Shown in pieces: positions 22,047 to 30,401 of a stretch of DNA of 64,000 nt. Position numbers and translations under genes: made by a program. Origin of the DNA: Flavobacterium jejuense (GTDB lineage: Bacteria > Bacteroidota > Bacteroidia > Flavobacteriales > Flavobacteriaceae); assembly GCF_006491595.2 (NCBI RefSeq), contig NZ_VEVQ02000002.1, positions 1 through 64,000 on the forward strand, written 5' to 3'. The number at the start of each line of letters is the position of its first letter. The first letter of the stretch is position 1. The notes under the pieces are model-generated. The model had not been told where the DNA came from, ran no database searches, and saw nothing but the letters and a program-made list of their open reading frames with translations.

Positions 22047-22115
22047 GTTATTTTTTATAAATTTAGTCTTAGTGAGAGTTTGTGCAACGGTTACTAATGT
22101 TAGTGACTGTATTTT

Positions 22116-23372
22116 TTATTGTATTAAAAGAATTATTTTTCTATATGAAACTGCATTTGTGTCGTCAGTTATTTTCAAAAAATAGATTCCGTCAATACAA
22201 TTTCTAATGTCTAATAGATATTGGTTGCTCTTTATGTTTTCCTTTTTTAAAATTATTTGTCCTAACTCATTAATCACTTCAACTTTTTCAATATAATTAT
22301 TTTTTAAAATTGCTGTAAAAATGTTTTTCGATGGATTTGGAAAAACAGTTAAATCGTTTTCACTATTATTGGTTTGCTTTATGTTAAGTACAGGTAAACA
22401 AGCTGCATTAGAAAATAAGTTATCAAATGAACCATCAGTTATATCATTGTTCCAAATTTCCCAATAACAAAAGCTGTTTGAAATGGCAAGATTAAGAGCA
22501 TCTTGAAGACCTCCACTGCCGAAAGCAGTTGGGTTTGAAATACCGCTTGCCACCATTTGTAGACCAGTAAATAAATTTGTATTTGCAGAATTTTGTAAGA
22601 TTGAGTATTGTGATGGATATACAGAAGTATTGTTTTGTGACCACCACCAACCACTCGCACCATATCTACTATCAATATTTACTTTTGCATAATTGTATAT
22701 AGAGTCTGCCACCATATCACTGGAATTAACAGGATGAAAATCGTTGGTCAAATAATGATTTGGGAATGAGCTATTAAATACATCAATAACTTGCTCCCAA
22801 GATTCAATCATCTTTTGGTCAGTGTAGGATATTGAAGTATAAGATGGAGTTGGATTATATGGTATCTGCATCTCAAAACCGTTTTGTGATGAGTTAGTTA
22901 TATATACTAACTGTATGGTAGTGTCATTTTGATATCTGTTTCCTAGTTCTGAAATAAATTCAGTCCATTTATCCAAGAAGATGGGATCCCAAGGCACAGG
23001 TATTGTTCCATTAAACGGCAAAGAATAGTTTAATGTTTCAATGCCTAAAAGATATAACCAATTAGGTGAATTTGGACCACCTCCAATCGCTATAGATATT
23101 TTTTTTCCATAAGACTGAGCTGCACTTATTTGATTGTCAATTAATGACCAGTTATACGTATTATCGATAGGCTCAATATCTTTCCACAATACTCGAACTA
23201 AAATCCCATTCACATAAGGTTTAGAAGCCACAACAGGGTCTACAGAACCATTTCCAATACCAGTTGTTGGTGGACAACTACACCAAATTCCAGTTGGTGC
23301 GGGATAATTTGGTTGTGCATATGTTAAATTTACAAAAGCGAAAAGTAAAATTCCTGCTAATATTTTTACCAT
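22116..23372 (-). CDS. T9SS-exported TIM-barrel, glycosidase-like protein
   Basis: 418 aa. Signal peptide to about residue 19 (LTYAQ). The body has glycosidase-like features: VNGILVRVLWKDIEP and NWSLIDNQISAAQSYGKKI resemble the first strands of GH42/GH5-type barrels, but I cannot assign a family or the acid/base pair. The last about 75 residues (VFPNPSKNIF, GIYFLKI, ending RKIILLIQ) are a type A T9SS sorting domain, so the protein goes to the surface or outside. Confidence 0.78.
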   Translation of the reverse strand: MVKILAGILLFAFVNLTYAQPNYPAPTGIWCSCPPTTGIGNGSVDPVVASKPYVNGILVRVLWKDIEPIDNTYNWSLIDNQISAAQSYGKKISIAIGGGPNSPNWLYLLGIETLNYSLPFNGTIPVPWDPIFLDKWTEFISELGNRYQNDTTIQLVYITNSSQNGFEMQIPYNPTPSYTSISYTDQKMIESWEQVIDVFNSSFPNHYLTNDFHPVNSSDMVADSIYNYAKVNIDSRYGASGWWWSQNNTSVYPSQYSILQNSANTNLFTGLQMVASGISNPTAFGSGGLQDALNLAISNSFCYWEIWNNDITDGSFDNLFSNAACLPVLNIKQTNNSENDLTVFPNPSKNIFTAILKNNYIEKVEVINELGQIILKKENIKSNQYLLDIRNCIDGIYFLKITDDTNAVSYRKIILLIQ

Positions 23373-23558
23373 ATTTTTTTCGTATTTAGATATTATTTGT
23401 TTCCACTTCGGTTTTTTTCGATGTTGCCACTAATGGTTTGAGTATTTGAAAAAAGAGGTCATAATTGAGTACAAAAATTTAATAGAATTACTAATGTTCA
23501 AATACTTCCGTTAGTCTTTACTATTGCAAATACCAAGTTAGCGGTTACCATTTTATTA

Positions 23559-24272
23559 TCATTTCAAAAATTTGTCCCTATACTTTATTAAAGATTTTTT
23601 TGAAACAGGATTTCCGTGTCCAAGATAAAATTTTTCTGTATTTAATGAAAGTATAGTATTGATACTATTCTTCACTTGTTCTAAATTGTCATGAAAAGGA
23701 GGGTGTTTTATTCTTGAATTAAAAGCAATTCCGCCAAGAAGTATTCCTGACGAGGCTAAATCCATTATTATAGCATCTCCATTTTCAAACACAACAGATA
23801 TAGAACCTGGAGTATGCCCTGGAGTATGTATTATTTTTCCATTTATTCCATATATTGATAAATCATATTCTTCATTTTCATTTAATATTATGTCAGGGGT
23901 ACAAAATGTTGCTCTATCTTTTGTTAATTTTGGTTTAAGAATAAAATTCCATATTTTATTATTAGGCTTTAATGTTTCAAACAAACTTTCTCCCGTTTGA
24001 AGTGCTTTTTTATCTAAGTCATGTATAAGTATGGGAACTCTTAAAATGTCCTTTAGTTCTTTTGCACTACCAAAATGGTCAATATGACCGTGAGTTATGA
24101 TCATTAAGGCAATATCTTCTATTTTGATATTGTGTTGCTTTAGTTGTTTGATAATTTTTGCTTGGCTATTGGGAATACCTGTATCAACTAGAATGTGTTT
24201 CCTTTCTCCTTTTATGAGAAAACAATTTATCATACCAAATGGAAAAATTGATAACTGAATTATTTTATGCAT
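23559..24272 (-). CDS. metallo-beta-lactamase-fold hydrolase
   Basis: 237 aa. Zinc-binding THGHIDHFG near residue 61, HTPGHTPGS near 135, a later Asp in AIIMDLASS and LGHGNP near the C terminus are all present, giving a full two-metal site. It resembles glyoxalase II-like hydrolases; the substrate is unknown. It lies 64 nt downstream of a Crp/Fnr-type regulator, like the pair at 19618/21033. Confidence 0.9.
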   Translation of the reverse strand: MHKIIQLSIFPFGMINCFLIKGERKHILVDTGIPNSQAKIIKQLKQHNIKIEDIALMIITHGHIDHFGSAKELKDILRVPILIHDLDKKALQTGESLFETLKPNNKIWNFILKPKLTKDRATFCTPDIILNENEEYDLSIYGINGKIIHTPGHTPGSISVVFENGDAIIMDLASSGILLGGIAFNSRIKHPPFHDNLEQVKNSINTILSLNTEKFYLGHGNPVSKKSLIKYRDKFLK

Positions 24273-24336
24273 TTTTTATTTTTTTGAATGTTTATGCAAA
24301 GTTCAGTTCTTAAAAATAAATACAACTTGATAAATG

Positions 24337-24912
24337 TTAGAAAATTATTTTTTTTCTAATTCTACTTAAAGACTCTGGCTTAATTCCAATGTATGAAGCA
24401 ATATATTGTATTGGTACATTTTGAATAATTTCAGGTTGTTCTTTCATCAATTTTAAGTATCGTTTTTCTGCAGTTAACACAATGAAATCCATGCTTCTTT
24501 GCTGATTGTGGCTAATAACTTTTTCATAAATCTGTTTACAGAAAGTATTCCAAAAAACACTTTCTTTAGATAAAATCTCGTAATCTGATTTGGTAATATA
24601 AAATACTTCACAATTCGAAATACATTGAATATTTTCTTTTGAAGTACTTCCTGAAGTAAAACTATTAAAGCTTGTTATAAATTTATTTTCTCCTACAATT
24701 TGAGTAGTAATTTCTAAGCCATCTGAGCTAAAAAATGACCTAGCAAAACCATTTGTAATAAAATATAGTTTCTTAGCCACAACGTCTTCCTTTTCAATGA
24801 TTGTTCCTTTAGCAAAATCTGTAGGTTTAAAAAAATGTGACAGTAGTTTTTTGTCACTATCATAAATGTCAACGAGATTTGAAACATATTTAATTAAAGG
24901 GTTGATTATCAT
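24337..24912 (-). CDS. Crp/Fnr-family transcriptional regulator
   Basis: 191 aa, the same length and layout as the regulator at 21033 but clearly diverged. An N-terminal cNMP-binding-like roll (KGTIIEKEDVVAKKLYFITNG) is followed by a C-terminal helix-turn-helix (VPIQYIASYIGIKPESLSRIRK). It probably controls the hydrolase gene immediately downstream. The upstream 24913-25131 holds no gene that I can see. Confidence 0.88.
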   Translation of the reverse strand: MIINPLIKYVSNLVDIYDSDKKLLSHFFKPTDFAKGTIIEKEDVVAKKLYFITNGFARSFFSSDGLEITTQIVGENKFITSFNSFTSGSTSKENIQCISNCEVFYITKSDYEILSKESVFWNTFCKQIYEKVISHNQQRSMDFIVLTAEKRYLKLMKEQPEIIQNVPIQYIASYIGIKPESLSRIRKKIIF

Positions 24913-25131
24913 TTTATATCTGTATGATTGTCATTGACTTGTTTAAATGTATAATAAATGATATAAATCTATCTAAATTTGGCTAGATAGGTATACTAAA
25001 ATCATTTTATAAAGCTAATGTAAATAAAAAAATAAAGACATAAAAATTTTGTGGTAAACTGTATTGTAAAATTAATTTTGCCACAAAAAAGTGTGGTAAT
25101 TGAGTTTTAAATTAAAAAAATGCCCCAAAAA

Positions 25132-25704
25132 TCATTTCACCACAATATCATATTTGGCTAATAAGCCTTGTAAACCTTCGAGAGAAAATTGGGCTTTTTT
25201 AATTTTGTTAATTTCTGGATCTAGTGCGTAGTTGAAACTGGTAGTAAAATCTGCCTTGTTGAGGTTGGTTTCTATGAAAACAGTTCTGCGTAAATCGCAA
25301 TGAGCGAAAATAGCTTCCGTTAAATCGGTTTTCATGAAATCGGCTGCTACCAAACTGCAGCCTGTGAAACGTATTTTCTTTAGTTTTAGTGCGTAGAATT
25401 TGGAGTAATCCAATAAACAATCTGTGAAATTAAAATCATAAATGACTTGGTCAGTCATGGCAAAATTCACATTCGTAAAGTCGCATTTTAAAAATTCTAC
25501 TCCACGTAAAGAAACATAATTAATTTTGGTATCGTTAAAATTACATTCGGTAAACGTACAATCAATAAAATAGACGCTGGTAAAATAACAGTTTCTAAAA
25601 TCGCAATTCACGAATTGGCAATTTTCATATTCTTTGAACTTGATGTCGTCTTCTTTAAAAATAATATCGGTGAATTGTTGATCTTGAAAAAAATCGCTTG
25701 GCAT
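25132..25704 (-). CDS. pentapeptide-repeat protein
   Basis: 190 aa. From about residue 24 the sequence follows the A(D/N)LxF-type repeat: FVNCDFRNCYFTSVYFIDC, FTECNFNDTKINYVSL and DLTEAIFAHCDLRRTVF show a Cys or polar residue every five positions, predicting a right-handed quadrilateral beta helix. Members include gyrase-protecting Qnr proteins, but most are of unknown role and this one lacks recognised Qnr features. Part of its DNA (25373-25422) recurs at 21957-22005. Confidence 0.9.
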   Translation of the reverse strand: MPSDFFQDQQFTDIIFKEDDIKFKEYENCQFVNCDFRNCYFTSVYFIDCTFTECNFNDTKINYVSLRGVEFLKCDFTNVNFAMTDQVIYDFNFTDCLLDYSKFYALKLKKIRFTGCSLVAADFMKTDLTEAIFAHCDLRRTVFIETNLNKADFTTSFNYALDPEINKIKKAQFSLEGLQGLLAKYDIVVK

Positions 25705-25725
25705 GTATTTGTTTTATTAGAATGT

Positions 25726-25840
25726 TTCTCGATACATTTTTTATTTCATAACTTAAGAAAATAAGAAAACTTGTAGCGATGATGTATATTGATTAATTCT
25801 CAATGCAAAACATCACTTGAAATGTGAATTGTATCGAGAA
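25726..25840. repeat. 11-bp perfect inverted repeat in an intergenic region
   Basis: TTCTCGATACA at 25726-25736 is exactly inverted as TGTATCGAGAA at 25830-25840, with 93 nt between. It fills the gap between the pentapeptide gene and the helicase gene. It could be the ends of a small palindromic intergenic element. Confidence 0.55.
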
Positions 25841-25844
25841 GGTT

Positions 25845-27194
25845 TTATTTTTTCTTTCTTTTTGCTGCTTTTTTAGCATCGGCTGCTCTATTTCTTGGAG
25901 CCGTTTTTCTTGGTTTTGTTTTTCCTGGTCCACCAAGATTTACTTTTTTATTTTTTTCTTTCTTTTCATGGAAAGCAGCTCCTTTGGTTTCCTGATTGAT
26001 TTTTTTGCCTATTGACTTAAATCTGCGTTTGTCTTTTTCAAACTCTAATTTTTTTTCGTCTATTTCAACTGCTGTAGGTATTTCTGTTACATCAATTTCC
26101 ATATTCATTAGTGTTTCCACGTCTAGTAGGCTTTCTTCTTCATAAGGAGCCACAAAGCTAATAGCAACTCCTTCTTTATCTGCACGACCAGTACGACCAA
26201 TGCGATGCATATATTTTTCCGGACTTTCAGAGAATTGTAAATTGAATACATGAGTAATATCAGAAATGTCAAGTCCGCGTGCCATTACATCAGTAGTAAT
26301 CAATCCTCTCAGTTGACCGCTTTGGAAATTAGCCATAGTACTCAAACGGTAATTTTGTGTTTTATTAGAATGAATTACTCCAAATTGATCTGGAAAGGCT
26401 TCATTTAATAATTCATAAGCGAGATCAACGATTCTTTTATTATTTACAAATATTAGCACTCTTTCGGTAGTTTCATCTGTTGCCAAAAGGTGTTTTAAAA
26501 GATTAGCTTTGGTAAGGAAATTAGGAACATGATATAATTGCTGTGTAATTTGTTCCAATGGTGTTCCACTTGGAGCCAAAGAGACTTCTTCTGGAAATTC
26601 AAAAAATTCATCTAAAACATCATCGACATCTTCTGTCATCGTTGCCGAAAACATGATATTTTGTCTTTTGCTTTTCATCATAGACAAAATAGAAGTCAAT
26701 TGAACACGGAAACCAAGATTTAATATTTCGTCGAATTCATCGATAACCAATTTTTGTAAAGCATCAAAACGCAACACACCATCAAGTGCTAAATCCATTG
26801 TTCTACCTGGAGTTCCTACTAAAATATCAACTCCTTGTGCTAAGTCTTTTCGTTGGGTGTTTATATTTACACCACCATAAATTCCTAGTGAACGCACCGA
26901 CATGAATTGGGTTAATTTTTCTACTTCTTCCACTACCTGAACAACAAGTTCTCGTGTAGGAACAAGAATAACTACTCTTGGAGATTCGTTATTTTGAAAC
27001 TTCCATTGCTTTAGAATAGGTAGTAAATAGGCAAAAGTTTTACCAGTACCCGTTTGTGCAATTCCCATCATATCTCTACCAGATAAGATTACCGAAAAAG
27101 ATTTTTCTTGAATAGGAGTAGGCTGAACGAATCCTAATTCGTCTAATGCTTTTTGTAGTGATTTAGGTAAATCGAAATCTTGGAATGTTTTCAT
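25845..27194 (-). CDS. DEAD-box ATP-dependent RNA helicase
   Basis: 449 aa. All core motifs appear: Q motif GFVQPTPIQ, motif I AQTGTGKT, PTRELVVQ, GG, TPGRT, motif II variant DEFD (rather than DEAD), SAT, and the C-terminal HRIGRTGR. A lysine-rich tail (residues about 385-449, many K and R) probably binds RNA. Likely a ribosome biogenesis or mRNA-remodelling helicase of the RhlE type. The DEFD change in motif II is seen directly and is conservative. Confidence 0.95.
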   Translation of the reverse strand: MKTFQDFDLPKSLQKALDELGFVQPTPIQEKSFSVILSGRDMMGIAQTGTGKTFAYLLPILKQWKFQNNESPRVVILVPTRELVVQVVEEVEKLTQFMSVRSLGIYGGVNINTQRKDLAQGVDILVGTPGRTMDLALDGVLRFDALQKLVIDEFDEILNLGFRVQLTSILSMMKSKRQNIMFSATMTEDVDDVLDEFFEFPEEVSLAPSGTPLEQITQQLYHVPNFLTKANLLKHLLATDETTERVLIFVNNKRIVDLAYELLNEAFPDQFGVIHSNKTQNYRLSTMANFQSGQLRGLITTDVMARGLDISDITHVFNLQFSESPEKYMHRIGRTGRADKEGVAISFVAPYEEESLLDVETLMNMEIDVTEIPTAVEIDEKKLEFEKDKRRFKSIGKKINQETKGAAFHEKKEKNKKVNLGGPGKTKPRKTAPRNRAADAKKAAKRKKK

Positions 27195-27211
27195 TTATGC
27201 TGAATTTTGTG

Positions 27212-27219
27212 CAAAGGTA
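27212..27219 (-). promoter_or_regulatory. -7 box (TACCTTTG) of the DEAD-box helicase gene
   Basis: Read on the minus strand this is a perfect TAnnTTTG box 18 nt before the helicase ATG at 27194. No clear TTG at -33. Confidence 0.45.
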
Positions 27220-27265
27220 CGTAATCTTTTTTTGGATTAGAAAAGCTATTTTTATGTAACATTTA

Positions 27266-27299
27266 TTGCATCTTAACCATTTAGAAATTAGTAAATTTG
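27266..27299 (+). promoter_or_regulatory. promoter of the thioredoxin gene
   Basis: TTG at 27266-27268, spacer of 23 nt, TAAATTTG at 27292-27299. The start codon follows 21 nt later at 27320. Confidence 0.6.
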
Positions 27300-27319
27300 T
27301 ATTCTAAAAAGATATAATA

Positions 27320-27622
27320 ATGAACGCAAAATTTAATGCTCTAATTAATGAAAATCAATTAGTTTTAGTTGATTTTTATGCAGAATGGTGTGGTCCATGT
27401 AAAACGATGTCTCCAATATTGCAAGAAACAAAATCGGTTTTAAAAGATGAGGTAAAAATAATTAAGATTAATGTGGATCACTATCAAGATTTGGCAACAG
27501 AATTTAGTGTAAGAGGTGTGCCTACTTTAATTTTATTTAAACAAGGGAAAATGTTGTGGAGGCAATCTGGAGTTTTATCATCTAGAGATTTGGTTTCTAT
27601 TGTAAAAGAACATTTGAATTAA
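27320..27622 (+). CDS. trxA: thioredoxin
   Basis: 100 aa, normal thioredoxin length, cytoplasmic (no signal). VDFYAEWCGPCKTMSP holds the WCGPC redox site (Cys about 29 and 32), and the cis-Pro appears in VRGVPTLILF. It has its own promoter and is followed by an exported rhodanese 63 nt later. Confidence 0.95.
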   Translation: MNAKFNALINENQLVLVDFYAEWCGPCKTMSPILQETKSVLKDEVKIIKINVDHYQDLATEFSVRGVPTLILFKQGKMLWRQSGVLSSRDLVSIVKEHLN

Positions 27623-27685
27623 TTTTTTACTATTTTTACAAACGATTATTGAAGAGCATAATTTTTAAACAAATATTTAGATAAA

Positions 27686-28075
27686 ATGAAAGTAAGAATT
27701 GGAATTGTTTTTTTGGTATTTTTTGTTTCTATTTCATGTGTAAAGTCGCAAACAGAAGGAGTAACTTTAGTAGATGTTCCTACTTTTGAACAAAAAATGG
27801 AAGAACAGGAAGTTCAGTTAATAGATGTAAGAACACCAGATGAATTTGCAAGTGGTCATTTAGCCAATGCAGTAAATATTAACATTAACGATACTGATTT
27901 TAAAGCTAAAATGGAAGCACTTGATAAAACAAAACCCGTTTTGGTATATTGTAAATCAGGAGGAAGAAGTGGAAGAGCTTGTGGACAATTAAAAGAAATG
28001 GGTTTTACTAGTATTACAGATTTAGATGGCGGAATTACCGATTGGAAAGCCAAAGGAAAACCTGTAGAGAATTAA
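27686..28075 (+). CDS. exported rhodanese-like lipoprotein
   Basis: 129 aa. A lipoprotein signal ends in SISC (Cys about 18). A single rhodanese domain follows: LIDVRTPDEFASGHLANAVNI and the active-site loop VYCKSGGRSGRA with the catalytic Cys. It moves sulfane sulfur or acts in periplasmic redox chemistry; the target is unknown. It terminates in the hairpin inside the left copy of the 54-bp repeat. Confidence 0.92.
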   Translation: MKVRIGIVFLVFFVSISCVKSQTEGVTLVDVPTFEQKMEEQEVQLIDVRTPDEFASGHLANAVNININDTDFKAKMEALDKTKPVLVYCKSGGRSGRACGQLKEMGFTSITDLDGGITDWKAKGKPVEN

Positions 28076-28096
28076 GAATAAAAAATAAGAATATAA

Positions 28097-28128
28097 AAAA
28101 ACCGACCATTTGGTCGGTTTTTGTTTTT
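28097..28128. terminator. bidirectional terminator (left repeat copy)
   Basis: AAAAACCGACCA and TGGTCGGTTTTT form a near-perfect hairpin with T runs on both strands. It ends the rhodanese gene from the left and the RiPP operon from the right. Confidence 0.88.
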
Positions 28129-28150
28129 TAGAAGTTGGGAGATAAATTGT
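28097..28150. repeat. left copy of a 54-bp perfect direct repeat (island boundary)
   Basis: All 54 bases are identical to 33032-33085, 4,935 bp away in the same orientation. The left part is a 26-bp palindrome with T tail (a terminator); the right part repeats the end of the LOG-family gene (codons N-L-S-P-N-F-stop on the minus strand). Here that gene end is an orphan fragment. The repeats flank a RiPP locus and look like attachment or recombination sites. Confidence 0.9.
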
Positions 28151-28218
28151 GTAAAGTTTTACATGCTTTATAACTTTCGAAGATTTGTAAAATCTTGGTG
28201 TTTCAAAATTGGAAGTAA

Positions 28219-29307
28219 TTACTTTTTACTAATTAAATCTTGCATGCCATAATATTTGATAGCTTTTTGTTTTAAAGGATTTGTACTCCATTCTTCCCAC
28301 TCGTTTGTATATGGGTTATAACCACATTTTAAAGGTTTTGAATAGTGGTTTTCTGGCTCTTCTACATAAGCACGACAATCTGTACAAATATGACGAAACT
28401 CACAATCTTTGCAAACGTCTATTTGGTCTTTTGTAATATTCCAGAACTTTTTAAAATCTTTATGACTTAATGCTTCCTCTAATGTAGTGTCTTTTATATT
28501 ACCAAAATTTTGAGGCATTGATGGACAATTTTTAATGTTACCTTCTTTATCTATGGATATTTTTCGGTTTAAACAGGAGTTGTGATTTTGAGATTCACTA
28601 AACAAGTTAATATTCGAATAAAAATATTCTGTATTAATTATTCCGCAATGTTTTTCATTAAGTATATTTCTTTCTACTTGTAAGATATAACCCATATTTT
28701 CATTTATAGGGTTATAACTTTTAGTAATGGGTGAGTTATAAATAATTACAGCATGAATTCTACTGTTTTGTGCTATCAATTCATTTAATGCTTCTATACT
28801 AAAAGTTTCATTATAAGGTATAATAAAATCAATAGAAACGATTCTAGATTTTTCATTATTAAGATACTGAACAATTTTATTTATAAAATCAAGATTAATT
28901 GTTTTAAAAAATCGCATTTGAACATAAGAACATTTTAAAACTTCAAATTGTTTTATTACTTCTTTATAATCATGTATGATTTCATCAAAATCGATAATAG
29001 CATTTGTTATTATTGAAGGACTATGCCATTGCAAATCTATTTTAGGAAATAAATTAGGGTTAGCATTAAAAAAAACTAATTTGTTTTCAACCAAAAAATC
29101 AAAATACTCATCGATAATTTCGTCATATTCATGGTTGAAATCTTCTTTTATAGTTTCAATAGTTTTACCATTATAAGTTTCTAGAATATCATACAATCCA
29201 TTTGGAATAAAAAAATAGTTATTATTCTTAGTGTCACAAATAATACTTCTATTGATTCCTTTTACAGGAATACAATCTGAAAAAAGAATAATATGGGATG
29301 ATTTCAA
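28219..29307 (-). CDS. grasp-with-spasm system SPASM-domain peptide maturase
   Basis: 362 aa. The C-terminal SPASM domain is clear: C245 and C261 (NCPSMPQNFGNI), then C299-x2-C302-x5-C308-x2-C311 and C328, ligands for auxiliary iron-sulfur clusters. The middle has a TIM-barrel-like region with the PSIITNAIIDFD strand at about 97-108, where a radical SAM enzyme would have CxxxCxxC; that motif is absent anywhere in the protein. This combination matches the SPASM partner of grasp-with-spasm RiPP systems. The start is TTG at 29307 since no ATG lies near the conserved opening (ILFSDCIPVKGINRSI), and it follows a 55-aa ORF by 1 nt. Last gene of the operon. Confidence 0.85.
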   Translation of the reverse strand: MKSSHIILFSDCIPVKGINRSIICDTKNNNYFFIPNGLYDILETYNGKTIETIKEDFNHEYDEIIDEYFDFLVENKLVFFNANPNLFPKIDLQWHSPSIITNAIIDFDEIIHDYKEVIKQFEVLKCSYVQMRFFKTINLDFINKIVQYLNNEKSRIVSIDFIIPYNETFSIEALNELIAQNSRIHAVIIYNSPITKSYNPINENMGYILQVERNILNEKHCGIINTEYFYSNINLFSESQNHNSCLNRKISIDKEGNIKNCPSMPQNFGNIKDTTLEEALSHKDFKKFWNITKDQIDVCKDCEFRHICTDCRAYVEEPENHYSKPLKCGYNPYTNEWEEWSTNPLKQKAIKYYGMQDLISKK

Positions 29308-29308
29308 G

Positions 29309-29476
29309 TTAGATTATTTTAGAAATTGGTTTTACAAAAGGCTTTGTTATATTTCTAGCGTTTTGATATGCTTTTATAGCTACCAATTTACTTTTTGGTT
29401 TCTCTGAAATTTGACTTTGATTCTCTTTTTGAACCTTAAGACCGTTAAAAATATTTATAGGTTTTCTATTGTTCAT
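29309..29476 (-). CDS. 55-aa basic protein inside the RiPP operon
   Basis: ATG at 29476, TAA at 29309-29311. The start overlaps the last 11 bp of the ATP-grasp gene, and the stop is 1 nt before the TTG start of the SPASM gene, so it bridges the two genes exactly, as a translationally coupled gene would. The product has 12 Lys/Arg against 2 Glu, no Cys, no signal peptide and no GG motif, so it does not look like a second precursor. I recognise no family. It may be an accessory protein of the maturase pair. Confidence 0.65.
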   Translation of the reverse strand: MNNRKPINIFNGLKVQKENQSQISEKPKSKLVAIKAYQNARNITKPFVKPISKII

Positions 29477-30395
29477 TTTTAATTTTTGTTGCTAAAAGAT
29501 TTTCGATATAAAAGTTACAAGCATTATTTATAAAACTTATTTGACCTGTAGGATTAATTTCTAAAAAATAATAGTCTTCCTTACTATACATTAAATCAGC
29601 AGAGCCATAATTCATATTAAATCTTTTAAAAATTTTATCTAGTTTATTCTCTATTTCAGCAGGTAATTGAAAAGGGATTATTCTTAAATTTTCCTTATTT
29701 CTCAATTTAGTTCTGTAATCTATTACTGTATTATCAAAATTGTAAATACAGGCTGAGTAAAACACTCCATCAACATAGATAACTCTTATTTCAAAATCGG
29801 CAATAATTCTTTCTTGAAACAATGAAATGGCAAATTCATTAGGAACTTCATTTAAAACTGTTGGAGTTATAGGGAAAGTTAAATTAAAGTTGTATAAATA
29901 CTCATCATCTTCATAAAGATAACTATCTAGTATTCTTTTAGCTATTATTCCGTTTTTAGATTCGTATAAATCAAAGAAATCCTTAAGTTTTGTTTTATTT
30001 CCTGTTATTAAAGTATGGGGAATCTTAAAACCTTGTTGTTTAGCTTCTAGCATGACATCTAAACGATTGAATTCTATATCAACTTTTCTTTTTCCTATTT
30101 TTTTAATTGTCTTTTGTAGAAAAAAAGTATCGTTTAATATTTCATAACATTTGTTTTCATAATCACCACCATCAGATAGAATACAACCTCCGTTAAACCA
30201 TGCACTTGTAATATTTTCAAGGTTGATATTTGATAGATATGAATTTTTAACAAGATAGGAATTAGAATCATTACTAAAATCCATTTCTTCAATAGAAGTC
30301 ACTTCTTTCTCATTAATTCTAATAAAATCAACCTCTAAACAATCGATAACCTGATTCACAAAATCATCAACATCTTTACTGTAGATTAAAACCAT
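29466..30395 (-). CDS. grasp-with-spasm system ATP-grasp peptide ligase (graspetide-type)
   Basis: 309 aa. An ATP-grasp fold: NRLDVMLEAKQQGFKIPHTLIT opens the central domain, IIAKRI carries the ATP-contacting Lys, and YYFLEINPTGQ (about 275-285) gives the metal-binding E and N. Related ligases (microviridin MdnB/MdnC type) activate Asp or Glu side chains of a precursor with ATP and join them to Ser/Thr/Lys, forming omega-ester or amide rings. It lies 6 nt after the exported 578-aa gene and overlaps the 55-aa ORF. Confidence 0.88.
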   Translation of the reverse strand: MVLIYSKDVDDFVNQVIDCLEVDFIRINEKEVTSIEEMDFSNDSNSYLVKNSYLSNINLENITSAWFNGGCILSDGGDYENKCYEILNDTFFLQKTIKKIGKRKVDIEFNRLDVMLEAKQQGFKIPHTLITGNKTKLKDFFDLYESKNGIIAKRILDSYLYEDDEYLYNFNLTFPITPTVLNEVPNEFAISLFQERIIADFEIRVIYVDGVFYSACIYNFDNTVIDYRTKLRNKENLRIIPFQLPAEIENKLDKIFKRFNMNYGSADLMYSKEDYYFLEINPTGQISFINNACNFYIENLLATKIKNEQ

Positions 30396-30401
30396 AAAGA
30401 A

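Noticed and set aside
25208..25420. 70-codon alternative frame inside the pentapeptide gene (IGLLQILRTKTKEN reading)
   Set aside because: The pentapeptide reading explains the whole region. The alternate frame is noted only because the same reading occurs in the small ORF at 21906.
28097..28122. The 26-bp palindrome of the repeat as a chromosomal dif site
   Set aside because: The arms with T runs are a normal terminator, and the sequence does not resemble the XerC/XerD half-site pattern that I know. Kept only as a possible recombination arm within the island finding.
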